From Macrostomum hystrix (taxonomy: Eukaryota; Platyhelminthes; Macrostomidae), in contig CATNEN010000026.1 in NCBI GenBank assembly GCA_950097015.1, forward strand, positions 1,679,269 to 1,743,268: DNA of 64,000 bases. The letters run 5' to 3'. A program made the translations under genes and the position numbers. The notes beneath the pieces are model-generated. The model saw only the letters and a list, made by a program, of their open reading frames with translations. It searched no databases and was not told the origin of the DNA. This document shows positions 12,201-23,300 of the stretch, piece after piece. Each line of letters begins with the position of its first letter. Position 1 is the first letter of the stretch.

Positions 12201-14505
12201 TCTTAAGTGTACTAGTTGGTGAGCTAGTGTACTAGTGGTGAGCTAGTGTACTAGTTGGTGAGCTAGTGTACTAGTTGGTGAGCTAGTGTACTAATTGGTG
12301 AGCTAGTTGATGAGCTAGTGTACTAGTTGATGAGTTAGTGTACTAGTTAATGAGCTAGTGTACTAGTTGATGAGCTAGTGTACTAATTGGTGAGCTAGTT
12401 GATGAGCTAGTGTACTAGTTGATGAGCTAGTGTACTAATTGGTGAGCTAGTTGATGAGCTAGTGTACTAGTTGATGAGCTAGTGTACTAGTTGAAGAGCT
12501 AGTGTACTAATTGGTGAGCTAGTTGATGAGTTAGTGTACTAGTTGATGAGCTAGTTGATGAGCTAGTGTACTAGTTGATGAGCTAGTTGATGAGCTAGTG
12601 TACTAGTTGGTGAGCTAGTGTACTAGTTGGTGAGCTAGTGTACTAGTTGGTGAGCTAGTGTACTAATTGGTGAGCTAGTGTACTAGTTAATGAGCTAGTG
12701 TACTAGTTGATGAGCTAGTGTACAAGTTGATGAGCTAGTGTACTAGTTGATGAGCTAGTGTACTAGTTGATGAGCTAGTGTACTAATTGGTGAGCTAGTG
12801 TACTAGTTGGTGAGCTAGTGTACTAATTGGTGAGCTAGTTGATGAGCTAGTGTACTAATTGGTGAGCTAGTGTACTAGTTGGTGAGCTAGTGTACTAATT
12901 GGTGAGCTAGTGTACTAGTTGATGAGCTAGTGTACTAGTTGATGAGCTAGTGTACTAATTGGTGAGCTAGTGTACTAGTTGATGAGCTAGTGTACTAATT
13001 GGTGAGCTAGTTAATGAGGTAGTGTACTAGTTGATGAGTTAGTGTACTAGTGTTTGTTTAGTACAATAAGAGATTCTTCCCACCTCTACAAAATTGCGAA
13101 TACCTGTTTTTATTTTACCTTCATACGTATTTAATAGCAGCTACTTTGTGACATCCATTCGATCAAGAATTCATGTTTACTGTTTTCTATGTTTTATTAA
13201 AAGTAACGGTTTTATAGTTGCGTTGTCGAAATTTTCTCGCTGGCTCAAGACTTCAACTTATTTTCTTTAACACTGGCTGATTTATGAAGGTCCGCTTTGA
13301 TTATATTAAAAATAGGTTTGCATTATCTTTTTCGCGTATTCTCTCATCTGTCCTTTACTGTCAATTTGTGCTGCCCCCCCAATGCTAAGTGATTCTTCTT
13401 CAACCTGCAGGCCATCAATAATTGACAGCTGCTTAGGTAGGTTTTTTAATCGCGTATATTACTGTTATTTTGATTCGTAGCGTTTGTTCAATTTAAATAA
13501 TTTGATCAATGCCTGCTAAAAACTGGATATGCATGTTATTCTGAATTGTTCTTAATATAATATTAGTTTAATAATATATACTGATATTTTTGCTCTGTTT
13601 ATTACTGCCAGTAGTGTACATGCATTTAGTCTTTGTACTCAAATTCGTATTAAGCTTCAAAGCATGAATTGTAATTATTGCGATTACATTTAATTTAAAA
13701 TTTTTATCTTGCCTTCTTTGATACACTGCCTTCCAAAGCAGAATTGTGTGTGTGTGTGGGGGGTGGGTGTCTTGCTGTTCCCAGTTTTTTATTTGCCGAT
13801 GCTTATTAAACAAATCCGCAGGTGGAAGTTTTCGATGGTCACCAGTGGCTGCCCGGCCCGCCAATGCAGCTAGCCAGATCCGGTTGCTGCTCCGTTGCCA
13901 TGGACGGCTTAGTCTACTGCCTGGGCGGCCGGAACGGCGCCGACTCGCTGCGCCAGGCCGAGATGCTGGATCCGCGCCTCGGTCGCTGGCAGCCGCTGCC
14001 ACCCATGCTGGCCTGGCGAAACGAGTGCACCGGCGCCGCCTACGCCGAACGGCTGTGGGCAGCCGGCGGAGCCGACAAGTGGGGCGGCCAGTGCCTCGCC
14101 AGCGTGGAGGCCTTTGATCCGCGGGCAGCGCGCTGGATTCCCGCCGCGCGCCAGCTCGGCCACGCCAGGCGGGGCGCCGCCATGGCTGAACTGGCTGGCA
14201 GACTCTGGCTAGTCGGCGGCTCCGACGGTCAGCGGCCAGCTCTGGCCGCCTGCGAGCCGTTGCCAGCGACGCCAATCATGATTGACAACGACGACGACTG
14301 CGGCTACGGACTGGGCGCTGCGGAGTCCGGCGTCGAGGCGACGACGCCGACGCTGCAGTTGGCTTCGCCTAGAGCCAATCTGGGACTGGCCGCGCTGCCG
14401 CCACTGACCAGCTTCGGGACGGCAGCCGCGTCGCCCTGCCTACTGGCTGTTGGTGGCTTCTCCGGCAAGGTGTTCCTAGATTGCTGCGAACTGTTGCACC
14501 TGTGA
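3285..14505 (+). CDS. IVNS1ABP: BTB-BACK-kelch protein, IVNS1ABP-like
   Basis: Eight exons with matching phases: 3285-3449, 4650-4947, 5226-5354, 5455-5693, 8926-9084, 11452-11688, 11739-12158 and 13822-14505, giving 776 residues. An acidic N-terminus leads into a BTB domain split after CDLQ (LRHEGVFCDLQ, then SGRDFMTHRCILGAASPHF), then a BACK domain (about residues 155-230). A Ser/Gly-rich linker of roughly 240 residues follows, then six kelch blades marked by Gly-Gly doublets (CGGYNR, CGGSNG, LGGRNG, AGGADK, VGGSDG, VGGFSG). BTB-kelch proteins are usually substrate adaptors for CUL3 ubiquitin ligase or actin-binding proteins. The long BACK-kelch linker, GGYNRGQCL in the first blade and the FSGKVFLDCCELL ending resemble animal IVNS1ABP rather than a typical KLHL, but I rate this subfamily call as probable only. 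A roughly 50-residue insert lies before the last blade. Introns carry minisatellites and SINEs. Confidence 0.82.
4958..5180. repeat. Minisatellite, 44-bp unit, in kelch gene intron 2
   Basis: About five tandem copies of a 44-bp unit containing GACTGTGCCATCAGCCTCTG followed by a CACACA stretch. The array fills most of the 278-nt intron between 4947 and 5226. Open reading frames in three frames here are by-products of the repeat. Confidence 0.9.
5694..6695. other. Left part of kelch gene intron 4
   Basis: Intronic sequence before the large 18-bp array. Apart from the SINE at 5831-6066 no gene, repeat or conserved element is visible. Confidence 0.6.
5831..6066 (+). mobile_element. SINE family B
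   Basis: A tRNA-like head (TAGTGGTTAGAGCG, then GGTGGTTCGATTCCC, matching A- and B-box promoters of RNA polymerase III) is followed by the family body. The body includes AACTCTGCATTGCTTCAGTT and CAGTCCATGGACTGAACAGC. Other copies lie at 9878, 20680, 41382, 49733 and 55596. It sits in kelch gene intron 4. It is not a functional tRNA because the anticodon arm does not fold cleanly and the body continues past the acceptor region. Confidence 0.8.
6697..8390. repeat. Minisatellite, 18-bp unit with 72-bp higher-order repeat
   Basis: The base unit is 18 bp (CATCTCACACTCCTCAAG and variants). The left part (about 6700-6990) repeats as 36-bp pairs. The middle (about 7040-8210) is built from roughly fifteen copies of a 72-bp block made of four distinct 18-mers, one of them marked by TGCTTCTAAAGC. 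The right end (8211-8390) is a simple 18-bp monomer run. Because 18 is divisible by three, both strands stay open for about 600 codons; I do not regard these frames as genes. The array lies inside kelch gene intron 4. Confidence 0.95.
9085..9371. other. Left part of kelch gene intron 5
   Basis: Unique AT-rich intronic sequence with no visible gene or repeat, ending at the inverted SINE pair. The rest of this intron (to 11451) holds three further SINE copies and, at 10183-11060, sequence I cannot assign. Confidence 0.5.
9372..9645 (-). mobile_element. SINE family A, 5'-truncated, reverse copy
   Basis: The reverse complement matches the SINE A body seen at 11065, 48055 and 59464, including the segment GGCTTGTCGTGCAA and the tail region TGGTGACACTAGA read in reverse. 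The tRNA-like head is missing. A second, forward copy of the 3' half begins 60 bp further on, making an inverted pair. Confidence 0.75.
9705..9845 (+). mobile_element. SINE family A, 3' half
   Basis: This matches the 3' half of family A from GTGTGTGCTCAGGAGTCAGC through GTGTCACCAAATGATGTGCC to a tail of ATT repeats. The orientation is opposite to the copy at 9372-9645. Confidence 0.8.
9878..10182 (-). mobile_element. SINE family B, full-length reverse copy
   Basis: Read on the minus strand it begins with a tRNA-like head containing CTAACGACTTGAAGGTCGGG and GGTTCGATTCC, then the body with ACTCTGCATTGCTTCAGTTC, and ends with GGCAGGTGTAATCAAT. It is among the most complete copies in the window and lies in kelch gene intron 5. 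Confidence 0.85.
11065..11430 (+). mobile_element. SINE family A, near full length
   Basis: Part of the tRNA-like head (GTTAACGCGTTTGCCTC, then AGTTCGATTCCG) is followed by the whole body and an ATT-repeat tail. It ends only about 20 bp before the splice acceptor of kelch gene exon 6 (11451/11452), so the element borders the acceptor region. Confidence 0.85.
12204..13052. repeat. Minisatellite, 20-bp unit with 12-bp short form
   Basis: Tandem units of GTGTACTAGTTGATGAGCTA and close variants (TTGG for TTGA, AATT for AGTT). These are interspersed with a 12-bp short form, GTTGATGAGCTA, that lacks the GTGTACTA part. The array lies in kelch gene intron 7 and starts about 45 bp after the donor at 12158. 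Confidence 0.95.
13053..13821. other. Right part of kelch gene intron 7
   Basis: AT-rich intronic sequence ending at the acceptor AATCCGCAG before exon 8. No other feature is seen. The minus-strand open frame across 13568-14275 is the shadow of the GC-rich kelch exon. Confidence 0.5.
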
Positions 14506-17348
14506 TTTTCGGGGTTGACTTCGGCTGTGTGCAGATTTATCGATGAAAAAAATACTTTTTGGTTGCGTTTTTTATAATAGGCGACGATGACGTGGTGAAT
14601 CAGTTGGACGAAATCCTGTCCAAGGACTACTAAACAATGTCCTTAGAGTCCTTAAAGTCCTTAGAGTGTTTAGTTGTCCTTGATCCCGTCTGCAGTCTCC
14701 TCTCCTAGCCCAGTTGGGCCCAGGTGGTACCGTGCATCAGTTATGATGATTTAGTGCTATCTTGAGCGCCGGATTCGAACTCGTAACCCTGGAAAGTTAT
14801 AAAATTTAAGAGACAGCCGAAAAAAACTCTAAAGCTTGAAGTTGGAAATTTCCAAAGCTTGCTCGGAATCAAATGGTGGCTTTAATGAGTGGCTGCAGTG
14901 ATTGATGTTCTCTGACTTACAGTACATCAAATTAACATCAATTTATTATGAAGCCAGTTTGCTCTAAGAAACTCAACCCATATGCAAACAGATCTGTAAT
15001 CTCCAACACTGCACTGTAGAATAACAAAATTACTAGAAATGCTGTTTTAAGCACAATGTAGTTAGAATCTGTTTAGGCTCTGATAATGCGGATTTTCTTA
15101 TTAATCTTAACTGTTTATATTTTCAGTCCAGGATCCTGTACTTTACTAAATTCATGTACTTGTGAATTATCGCAGTGACTCAGAGATTTCGTAACCATTT
15201 TTTCCATTTTTCTACTATGTCTCAGTGTTTTCAAATTTCGTAACGAATATTCGCTTTTTGAAATGTGATTTTTGTACTACTTATAGTAGAACACTATTTT
15301 ACGATTTTTTATATCATAAAGTACATACAAAGTATTTCAAATAGTATAATCGACTTTTTTAAGAATTATCCAAAGTATGTCCCTCTCAAATTAGCTAAGG
15401 CTGCATAAGTTCTCTTTGACACATTTACAGCTTAACCACACCCCTAGATTCATATTCATACCTATTTAGTTTTCTATAGAGTTACATTGACAGTTTTATT
15501 GATGTTTTCCATGATTTACTTCATTTAGATCGCCTTCAACTTATTTTTGACTGATTTTTAACGGAAATTTCGTTTAATTACAAATGTCACACAATATTTT
15601 TTTATCTCACCTTATATCCGCCATTTTAATTCCTGTCGATTTCATTCTAGAATCTTATTTCCTTATGTTTAAGACTTGTGGTCGCCCTAAATATCTATCT
15701 GTTTGGCCCATGAGTAGTGTGCAATAACAATTCACTTTGAAGCCGACATCCTTTAATTTGCTGCGAGAACCAATTTCTCATTTTTTCGGCAATAAGAACA
15801 CTTTAGTTATCTAATTCGTATATTCATCTAGAATAGAAATATATACTCGTTTAGATGAATATTTAGATTAGATTTAGATTTAGATTTAGAAACAATAACA
15901 AGAGAGGAATTCGGCTTATTATTGAACTGGACAATTTTACCACTTCACTTTGCTGAGGTGATTAAATTTTCTTTACCGCTTGGTTTTGAAAAAAATTTAT
16001 CAGATCGATTTGTGCATTTTCCTATAATCTTTTACGCCGATTCTCGTGAATCTTTTTGGTCAGATTGTCAGCTTTAAATAGCACTTAACTTGTGTTACAT
16101 GGTCTCCACCAAAACACGTTTTGTAAACCCGAAACTTTTCTAACATTGCACCTTTCTAATATGGAATTATCATGTCTGTCTCTTTTACCAGTTAATTATT
16201 CTACTTAAACGAATTCACGTTCTTATATTAGAAATTTTTAGTTCTCATAATAGAAATAAAAATTGCTTGTGAATCTATGATGTTAACGACTACTCTAAAC
16301 AGCATAGATCTTTAAAGGTATTGCCTATGACTTTATGTAAAAAGCTTATTCAATTTCGTAGTAGCTTACTCTTAAAGCTTTACAAGAATTAAGCTTTACA
16401 AGAATTAAGCTTTACTCTTGTTTTCTTTTTCAGATCTACAAACATCGTTAACATCTCGTCGATATGCAAATATTGTACAGTACAAGCACATGTGAACATG
16501 TATGTTTCTACAGCGAAAACTGCAGTAGCACTACATGCGTAGCAATTTACTACAGACAGCAACTTGCATACCTTTAGATGCTTGAAATGAATCGGATTGG
16601 AAAGAACTGGGGATATAAAAATATAAGAAAATATAACCTCAATAAAAAACGTAATTTTATGAATTCATTTTATTGCTTTTTTATAGCAAATTGCTTTTAT
16701 ATCCGCATGATGCAAAGCCTAAAACTTTATGACAAACTTTTATAGTGCACACTTATACATACGTACGATATGGCGCTGCTAGGGTATGCCAGGGTATGCG
16801 GCTGCCGCCTTTAAAGAGCTCAAAATTATCTGACACCGCACAGTTTTAAGCTTTCCTTTGATCCCTAAGGTATTGCCCTGCCCTGTATAACTTTCATTTG
16901 ACATACTCAATAGGTGATCTCAGTAACGACATTTTTTAGGTTACGTAGGTAAAACAATGTTTAAGAGCGACGTTTTAACTGTTTTCGATCAATAGAACTA
17001 ATAGATAACCCGTATAACTTACATTTTACAGTAATTATTTTATATGGAAATTACAACACTTTAAGGTAGATATAATGAGGTTTTTAAACACTTAAGCTGC
17101 TACTATTCGACATACTAGGACGTAAATTTAGTTTTCGCTTGAATTTAATTTATTTACTTGTCCAGTGATATCTACGAACTAAACTGACTTCTAGGCCCGA
17201 GTGAGTTATAGGAGTAGTAGTTCTGTGTATAAGTTTAGTTTTTTTGTTGCCTATTCTGGTTTTTAGGTACTCGCCAAGAAGAGTATTTTCAGCTTAAACC
17301 GTCCTTAGTCCTTAGCTGCTTGTTATAAGTCGGTTTTGACTCGTTTCA
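14506..17348. other. Intergenic AT-rich region between the kelch and ATP9 genes
   Basis: No gene is supported. A short exon-like stretch at 14581-14633 and a tRNA-derived fragment near 14705-14795 (minus strand, GAGTTCGAATCC) are the only structured elements. TAGATTTAGATT hexamers occur near 15850-15890. The promoter of the ATP9 gene must lie toward the right end but is not recognisable. Confidence 0.5.
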
Positions 17349-20300
17349 ATGGCTGGTTTTGTAAATATGCAGACGATTAACTCAACCGACAGAATTTCCT
17401 CACATTTACTTGATCATGACGAATTAAATGATACGACCCAGTATTCTTCCTTTGAAGAAACTGGGAATGGAAATGCTGGACAGAGAAGCGACTCTGTTGA
17501 CAGAGCAAGTAAACTAAATGCGAAACCATGGTATGAAAGGTAAGGTGCAAAAATATGGGTTATAGTATTATATTTTTTATGGCTTGTTTCTTTTGCTTGG
17601 CCTATGTTAGTCCTATGTACAATTTTAACTTTACAATTGTAACTTTACAGTTACAGTTGACTTTACTTAACTTTACTTTACTTTACTTAACTTTACAGTT
17701 GCTGGTTAGGTAGCTATATTAATAATTTTTCTGTGGAAATTGTGTTCTTCAATATTTCTAAAGTCTGTAAATATAGGGGGCAGGACAATTCAGTAACAGT
17801 CAATTTGGTATGGGACAGTTCAGTAACAAGAAAGGAACTTTTGGGGCATATATTTGGTTTCCTACTTTAATTTATACAGTGTTTTGAGTTTAATGCACCC
17901 TTTTTACCTATCAATAGAACCCTAACAACACAGAAGCCAAAAATATGATGAAAGCCATGTGGGCCCTCTGCAAGTTAAATTTCTGCTAGCATATAACCAA
18001 CAACACCCTTTTTAGGCCTAGAGTAAATTTGAAGTATGCCCACATAAAGGTCAACTTTATGTTGGCTTAAGTAAAACTTTATGTCAACTTAAACATCTTT
18101 ACCCAAATCCAAATGGTTGCTCTATCTGTTACGTGTTACATATTGTAAGCCAAATATCAATATGTTTGTGGTCTTAAAAATTAAATAAACAAAATGTTAT
18201 TAGGCCTATCATTGCCAAAATAAAATCTGGAAATAAAAAGAATGAGAAACTAAGTTGTTATGAACTTATAGGCCTATATATATATTTAATAATAGATATT
18301 TGGGACCTATTATATAGCAATAGAAATGATATATTAGGTCAATTAGCCATTCATGGAAGCCATTCAGCTGAAGGATAGAATTCAGAGAAAAATGGCAAGT
18401 GCCAAAATACTTGCATCAAAAAACTGTAAATATTGCAATATTGGCCTTTATATACACAAATATTTTTGGCATTTATAAAGCATAATTAACAGAGTACTAA
18501 ATACAAAAAATAGAGCCTGACTAGGATGCCAAAAATATAGTTTAGCTGGATCAGTTTCAAAATGTTGGGACTTAGGATTAGTAGGGATTGGGATATAATA
18601 GGTATTTCATTACACAAGAGTAGTTTTCTATATATAGGCAAGACTAGTTTTAATCTAAAAAATATGACCAATGAAATCTTTATCTAATATAATTTCTAGA
18701 GTTTAAAAGAATTAAAGTGATTTTATACAATAAATTTAGACTGAAAAATATGAAGATCAAGTTAACAGAAACAAAGCTATAAAATATCCAATCAAGCACA
18801 AAAACATTTTAGCTGTTTCCAATCAATTACAATATATTTTTATATGGAAAAATATAATTCTAGACCATACAAATTATCAAATTGGATAGAAAATCATAAA
18901 AGTTCTAAATCTGCTAATATTATTAACATCTAGAAATTTCTTGCCATATCCAAAATATGGTAATGCTTATTCACATCTTTAAACCTCACATTTTCAGATG
19001 GGCCATTTTGTCATGTGGCCCAAGCACAAGCATCAAAATGCCCAGCAACTATCAATAATTTTTGTCCTCCAAATTCCCTATGAGTATAAGAAAATGAAAC
19101 AAAAATTTTATTACCCCCAAAAAATTGTTACTATTTGTTTTTAGATTTTACAGACACAGAATATATGCCAAAACCTTACTTAGCTCCTAACCATTGTAAT
19201 ATATAGTTATGTAATTTGCTAGAAATTTGTTTTTGTGTTATTGCTAAATAGCTTAAAAAATCTGTGAAGCAATTAGTAAAAATCAAGAATGAAAAAGAAT
19301 TTATTACATTCTAAACATCAGGTATCATACATGCGCAACCTCCCAAATCTTAGCTGGCCATGCAACTTAGTTTTTGCTCTACTTACAACTTAGTTTGCTC
19401 TCATTTGCTCTATTTTTCTCTCCCCTCTTTCCTTTTCTTCACGCCTTCCTTTTTTGTCCCTTGGTCCCCCCTTTGATTTTTTTGCGCTTGGTCGATTGGT
19501 TTTTGCAACTTACCTTGCTTGGCCCTCGTTTCACCCGGCTGGTTCGGCCGGGTGGCCGGGTGTTGCGCATGTATGTCAGGTATTCTAATTTTCTCACATA
19601 ATAGCAGTGCTTTTAAACTTTAAGGCAATCTAAAATTAGAGTTTAAATTTGTTTAATCCCACCCGACTTTGCCCAACTCTAAGACCTAAGACCTAAAAGT
19701 GCTATCGATCATTTTATTTTTTCCTATTGTTTTTATGCAGTTAAGACTTGTTACTACTTAGCTCTTTTATTCTTCAAAAGCCTTAGAAAAGTTTTTGTTA
19801 TGAAAAACTTACAGCCCCCTCTTTTTGCCAAATCCAATAGGTGCTGGGCAAATTGCTGTGCCTGTGTCAGTCGCAAACAGCAGTATGTGCCTCGCGTGGT
19901 CCGCATTAGGTGTACCAGATCGCAAGTCGCAGTATCCAACTAATGTGATTCGCAATCAGAAATACTCCGTTTTCACCTTTCTACCGTTGGTGCTATTTGA
20001 GCAGTTTAGAAACTTTCTCAACTTCTGCTTTCTGGTGATGGCTCTGTCCCAGTTTGTGCCGCAACTGCGGATTGGCTATTTGTACACGTACTGGGGACCA
20101 TTGGCTTTCGTTGTCTCAGTTACTATGGTGCGCGAAGCTGTCGACGATATTCGACGCTGGATGCGCGATCGCGAATTAAATGGCACCGCGTATGAGCGAC
20201 TCAGCCGGGCCGGAAATCAAACTGTGCCCTAGCAGTGCGCTTCGGGTACGTTCTTGGTAGAGATGCTAATTTAAATTAATTTTGAAAACTTGCCTATTTA

Positions 20301-23300
20301 ATGCGCGTGTTTTAATTTTTCTGTTTGTGTATGTGTGTTAAGGTATTTTTTATGACTTTCCATTTTTAAAGTACAATTTCCGGGTTTGTTATGCCTTTTA
20401 TGTAAAACGTCATTAAAAGAGATTACAATTTTTTCCGTCCTGCTTGACCCACGTTTATGCACATTCTGGCTATAAAATTTCTACTTTCTTCTACTTGTAT
20501 CTATCCGGGACACTCTAGTAAGGAATCTTAACAAAAGGTATTTTAAATAACCTAGAAATAACATTAGTTAACCTAAAAATGACAGGCACCAACCTAGGAT
20601 AGATGAAACAGTAATTTGGAATGTAATAGTAATTTCATTCTTACAATTGCTTGCATGTCGCGTTTTAATAAAACACTAATAATTGATTACACCTGCCATA
20701 GAACAGACGCAGCTATTGCGCGGCGCACCTGAAGACTGCGTATTGCTATTCAGTCCATGGACTGGGAGGGGCGCCACACATCATCCTTCAATTAGCTAAA
20801 GCCAATGCTGGTACACATTTAATAGCTTTCTAAAAGTTTGCTAATTGTTCCAGTGCATTCGTGAAGCTTCGTCAGTCTGACGCGCTTTCTACTAGGCTAA
20901 ACACCCGCTGTATTCTCTTGTGCTACTTACTAGCAGTAGTACGAGCGTATAAATCGTGCAATCACAAAGAGTCGCGCTAATTTGGCCTATTGCACGCGCC
21001 TCTTATCCTAGGTTGGCGACGTGGTTCGCGTCCTAAAGAATCAACGCGTCCCAGCCGACCTGGTGCTGTTGCGCACCTCCGAGCGTCAGGGCACCTGCTA
21101 CTTGCGCACCGATCAACTGGACGGCGAAACCGACTGGAAGCTGCGATTGGCTCCGCCTGTCACACAGGCTCTGGACCGGGACGAAGATCTGTTGGACATT
21201 GGCGGCAGCGTCTACGCCGAACGGCCTGGCCAGGATATTCACGGCTTTATTGGCACTATGACGGTTGCTAGGCAACCAGAGCAGCAGCAACAGATGGCAC
21301 TGTCTGTGGAGAATACAGCCTGGGCTAATACTGTAGTAGCCTCTGGTTGGGCTCTTGGCCTTGTAGTCTATACTGGAACAGAGACACGAGCCGTGATGAA
21401 CAATTCCAAGCCTAGGAGCAAGTTTGGTTTAACCGACGCCGAGATTAATAATGTCACTAAAGTGCTGGTGGCTTGCGTACTTCTGCTGTCTTTATTACTG
21501 CTGGCGCTGAAAGGATTCGGCGGCCAGTGGTACAAGTACTTCTGGCGGTTCTTTCTACTCTTCTCCTATATTGTACCGCTGGCGTGAGTGCCTCTGAAAA
21601 ATTTAGTTTTTGTCGCACCTATGATAATGATTTGTTTAGTCCCTAAATCACGGTCATTTTTAGCTAGTCATGAGCCCCATCCACGGTCATTACATCAGCT
21701 AGTCATGAGCCCCATGCACCGTCATTACTTCAGCTAGTCATGAGCCCCATGCACCGTCATTACATCAGCTAGTCATGAGCCCCATGCACCGTCATTACAT
21801 CAGCTAGTCATGAGCCCCATGCACCATCATTACTTCAGCTAGTCATGAGCCCCATGCACCGTCATTACTTCAGCTAGTCATGAGCCCCATGCACCGTCAT
21901 TACTTCAGCTAGTCATGAGCCCCATGCACCATCATTACTTCAGCTAGTCATGAGCCCCATGCACCATCATTACTTCAGCTAGTCATGAGCCCCATGCACC
22001 ATCATTACTTCAGCTAGTCATGAGCCCCATGCACCATCATTACTTCAGCTAGTCATGAGCCCCATGCACCATCATTACTTCAGCTAGTCATGAGCCCCAT
22101 GCACCGTCATTACTTCAGCTAGTCATGAGCCCCATGCACCGTCATTACTTCAGCTAGTCATGAGCCCCATGCACCGTCATTACTTCAGCTAGTCATGAGC
22201 CACATCCACGGTCATTGCCTCAGCTAGTCATGAGCCACATCCACCGTCATTACTTCAGCTAGTCATGAGCCCCATCCACGGTCATTACATCAGCTAGTCA
22301 TGAGCCCCATCCACGGTCATTACATCAGCTAGTCATGAGCCCCATCCACGGTCATTACATCAGCTAGTCATGAGACCCATCCACCGTCATTACTTCAGCT
22401 AGTCATGAGCCCCATGCACCGTCATTACTTCAGCTAGTCATGAGCCCCATGCACCGTCATTACCTCAGCTAGTCATGAGCCCCATGCACCGTCATTACTT
22501 CAGCTAGTCATGAGCCCCATCCACGGTCATTACATCAGCTAGTCATGAGCCCCATCCACGGTCATTACATCAGCTAGTCATGAGCCCCATGCACCGTCAT
22601 TACTTAAACTATATTTTTTATAAATATTATATTTTTAAGTGACTGAAAGTGTATTCCATAAAATTTTTTCTAGACTTCGTGTCAACCTGGATGTAGGCCA
22701 AAATCACCTATTCATTCTTTATCATGCGAGACAAGAAGCTGGAAGGTAACATTGTGCGCAACACCACCATACCGGAGGAACTGGGCCGCATCAGCTACCT
22801 GCTCAGCGATAAGACTGGCACACTCACTGAAAATGAGATGGTGAGCAGTGATTTCATTCGTTGGTCGCCGCGTTAAAGGTTTAAAGGATTAGTTTTGTCT
22901 GAGGAATGTCTGGAATGAAGGATTAGTTAGTTAAGCCTGATAGGACTGCAAATGGCATATTGCGACCAGTGGCCGCATCAACAAAATTGCGCAATTCTCC
23001 AGGTGTTCAAGAAGCTCCACCTGGGCTCCACTGTCTACACTGACGAGCCAGACTCTCAAGACGAAGTGCGCGCCCTAATACAAGCCGGGATGTCCGGCAG
23101 TGGCGCGGCAACTGGCGGAGCTGTCACAGATTCTGTGACCCGCCAGGGTGCCGATTTAGCCTGCCGCACTGTGGACGCTGTCCGGGCGGTGGCGCTGTGC
23201 CACAATGTCACGCCAGTGTACGAGGACGGCACCGGTACTGGCCCGGCCTATCAGGCCAGCAGTCCGGACGAGGTGGCCTTGGTGGCCTGGACTGCTAGCG

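Noticed and set aside
13568-14275. Arginine-rich minus-strand frame of 235 codons
   Set aside because: It is the antisense shadow of the GC-rich kelch exon 13822-14505.
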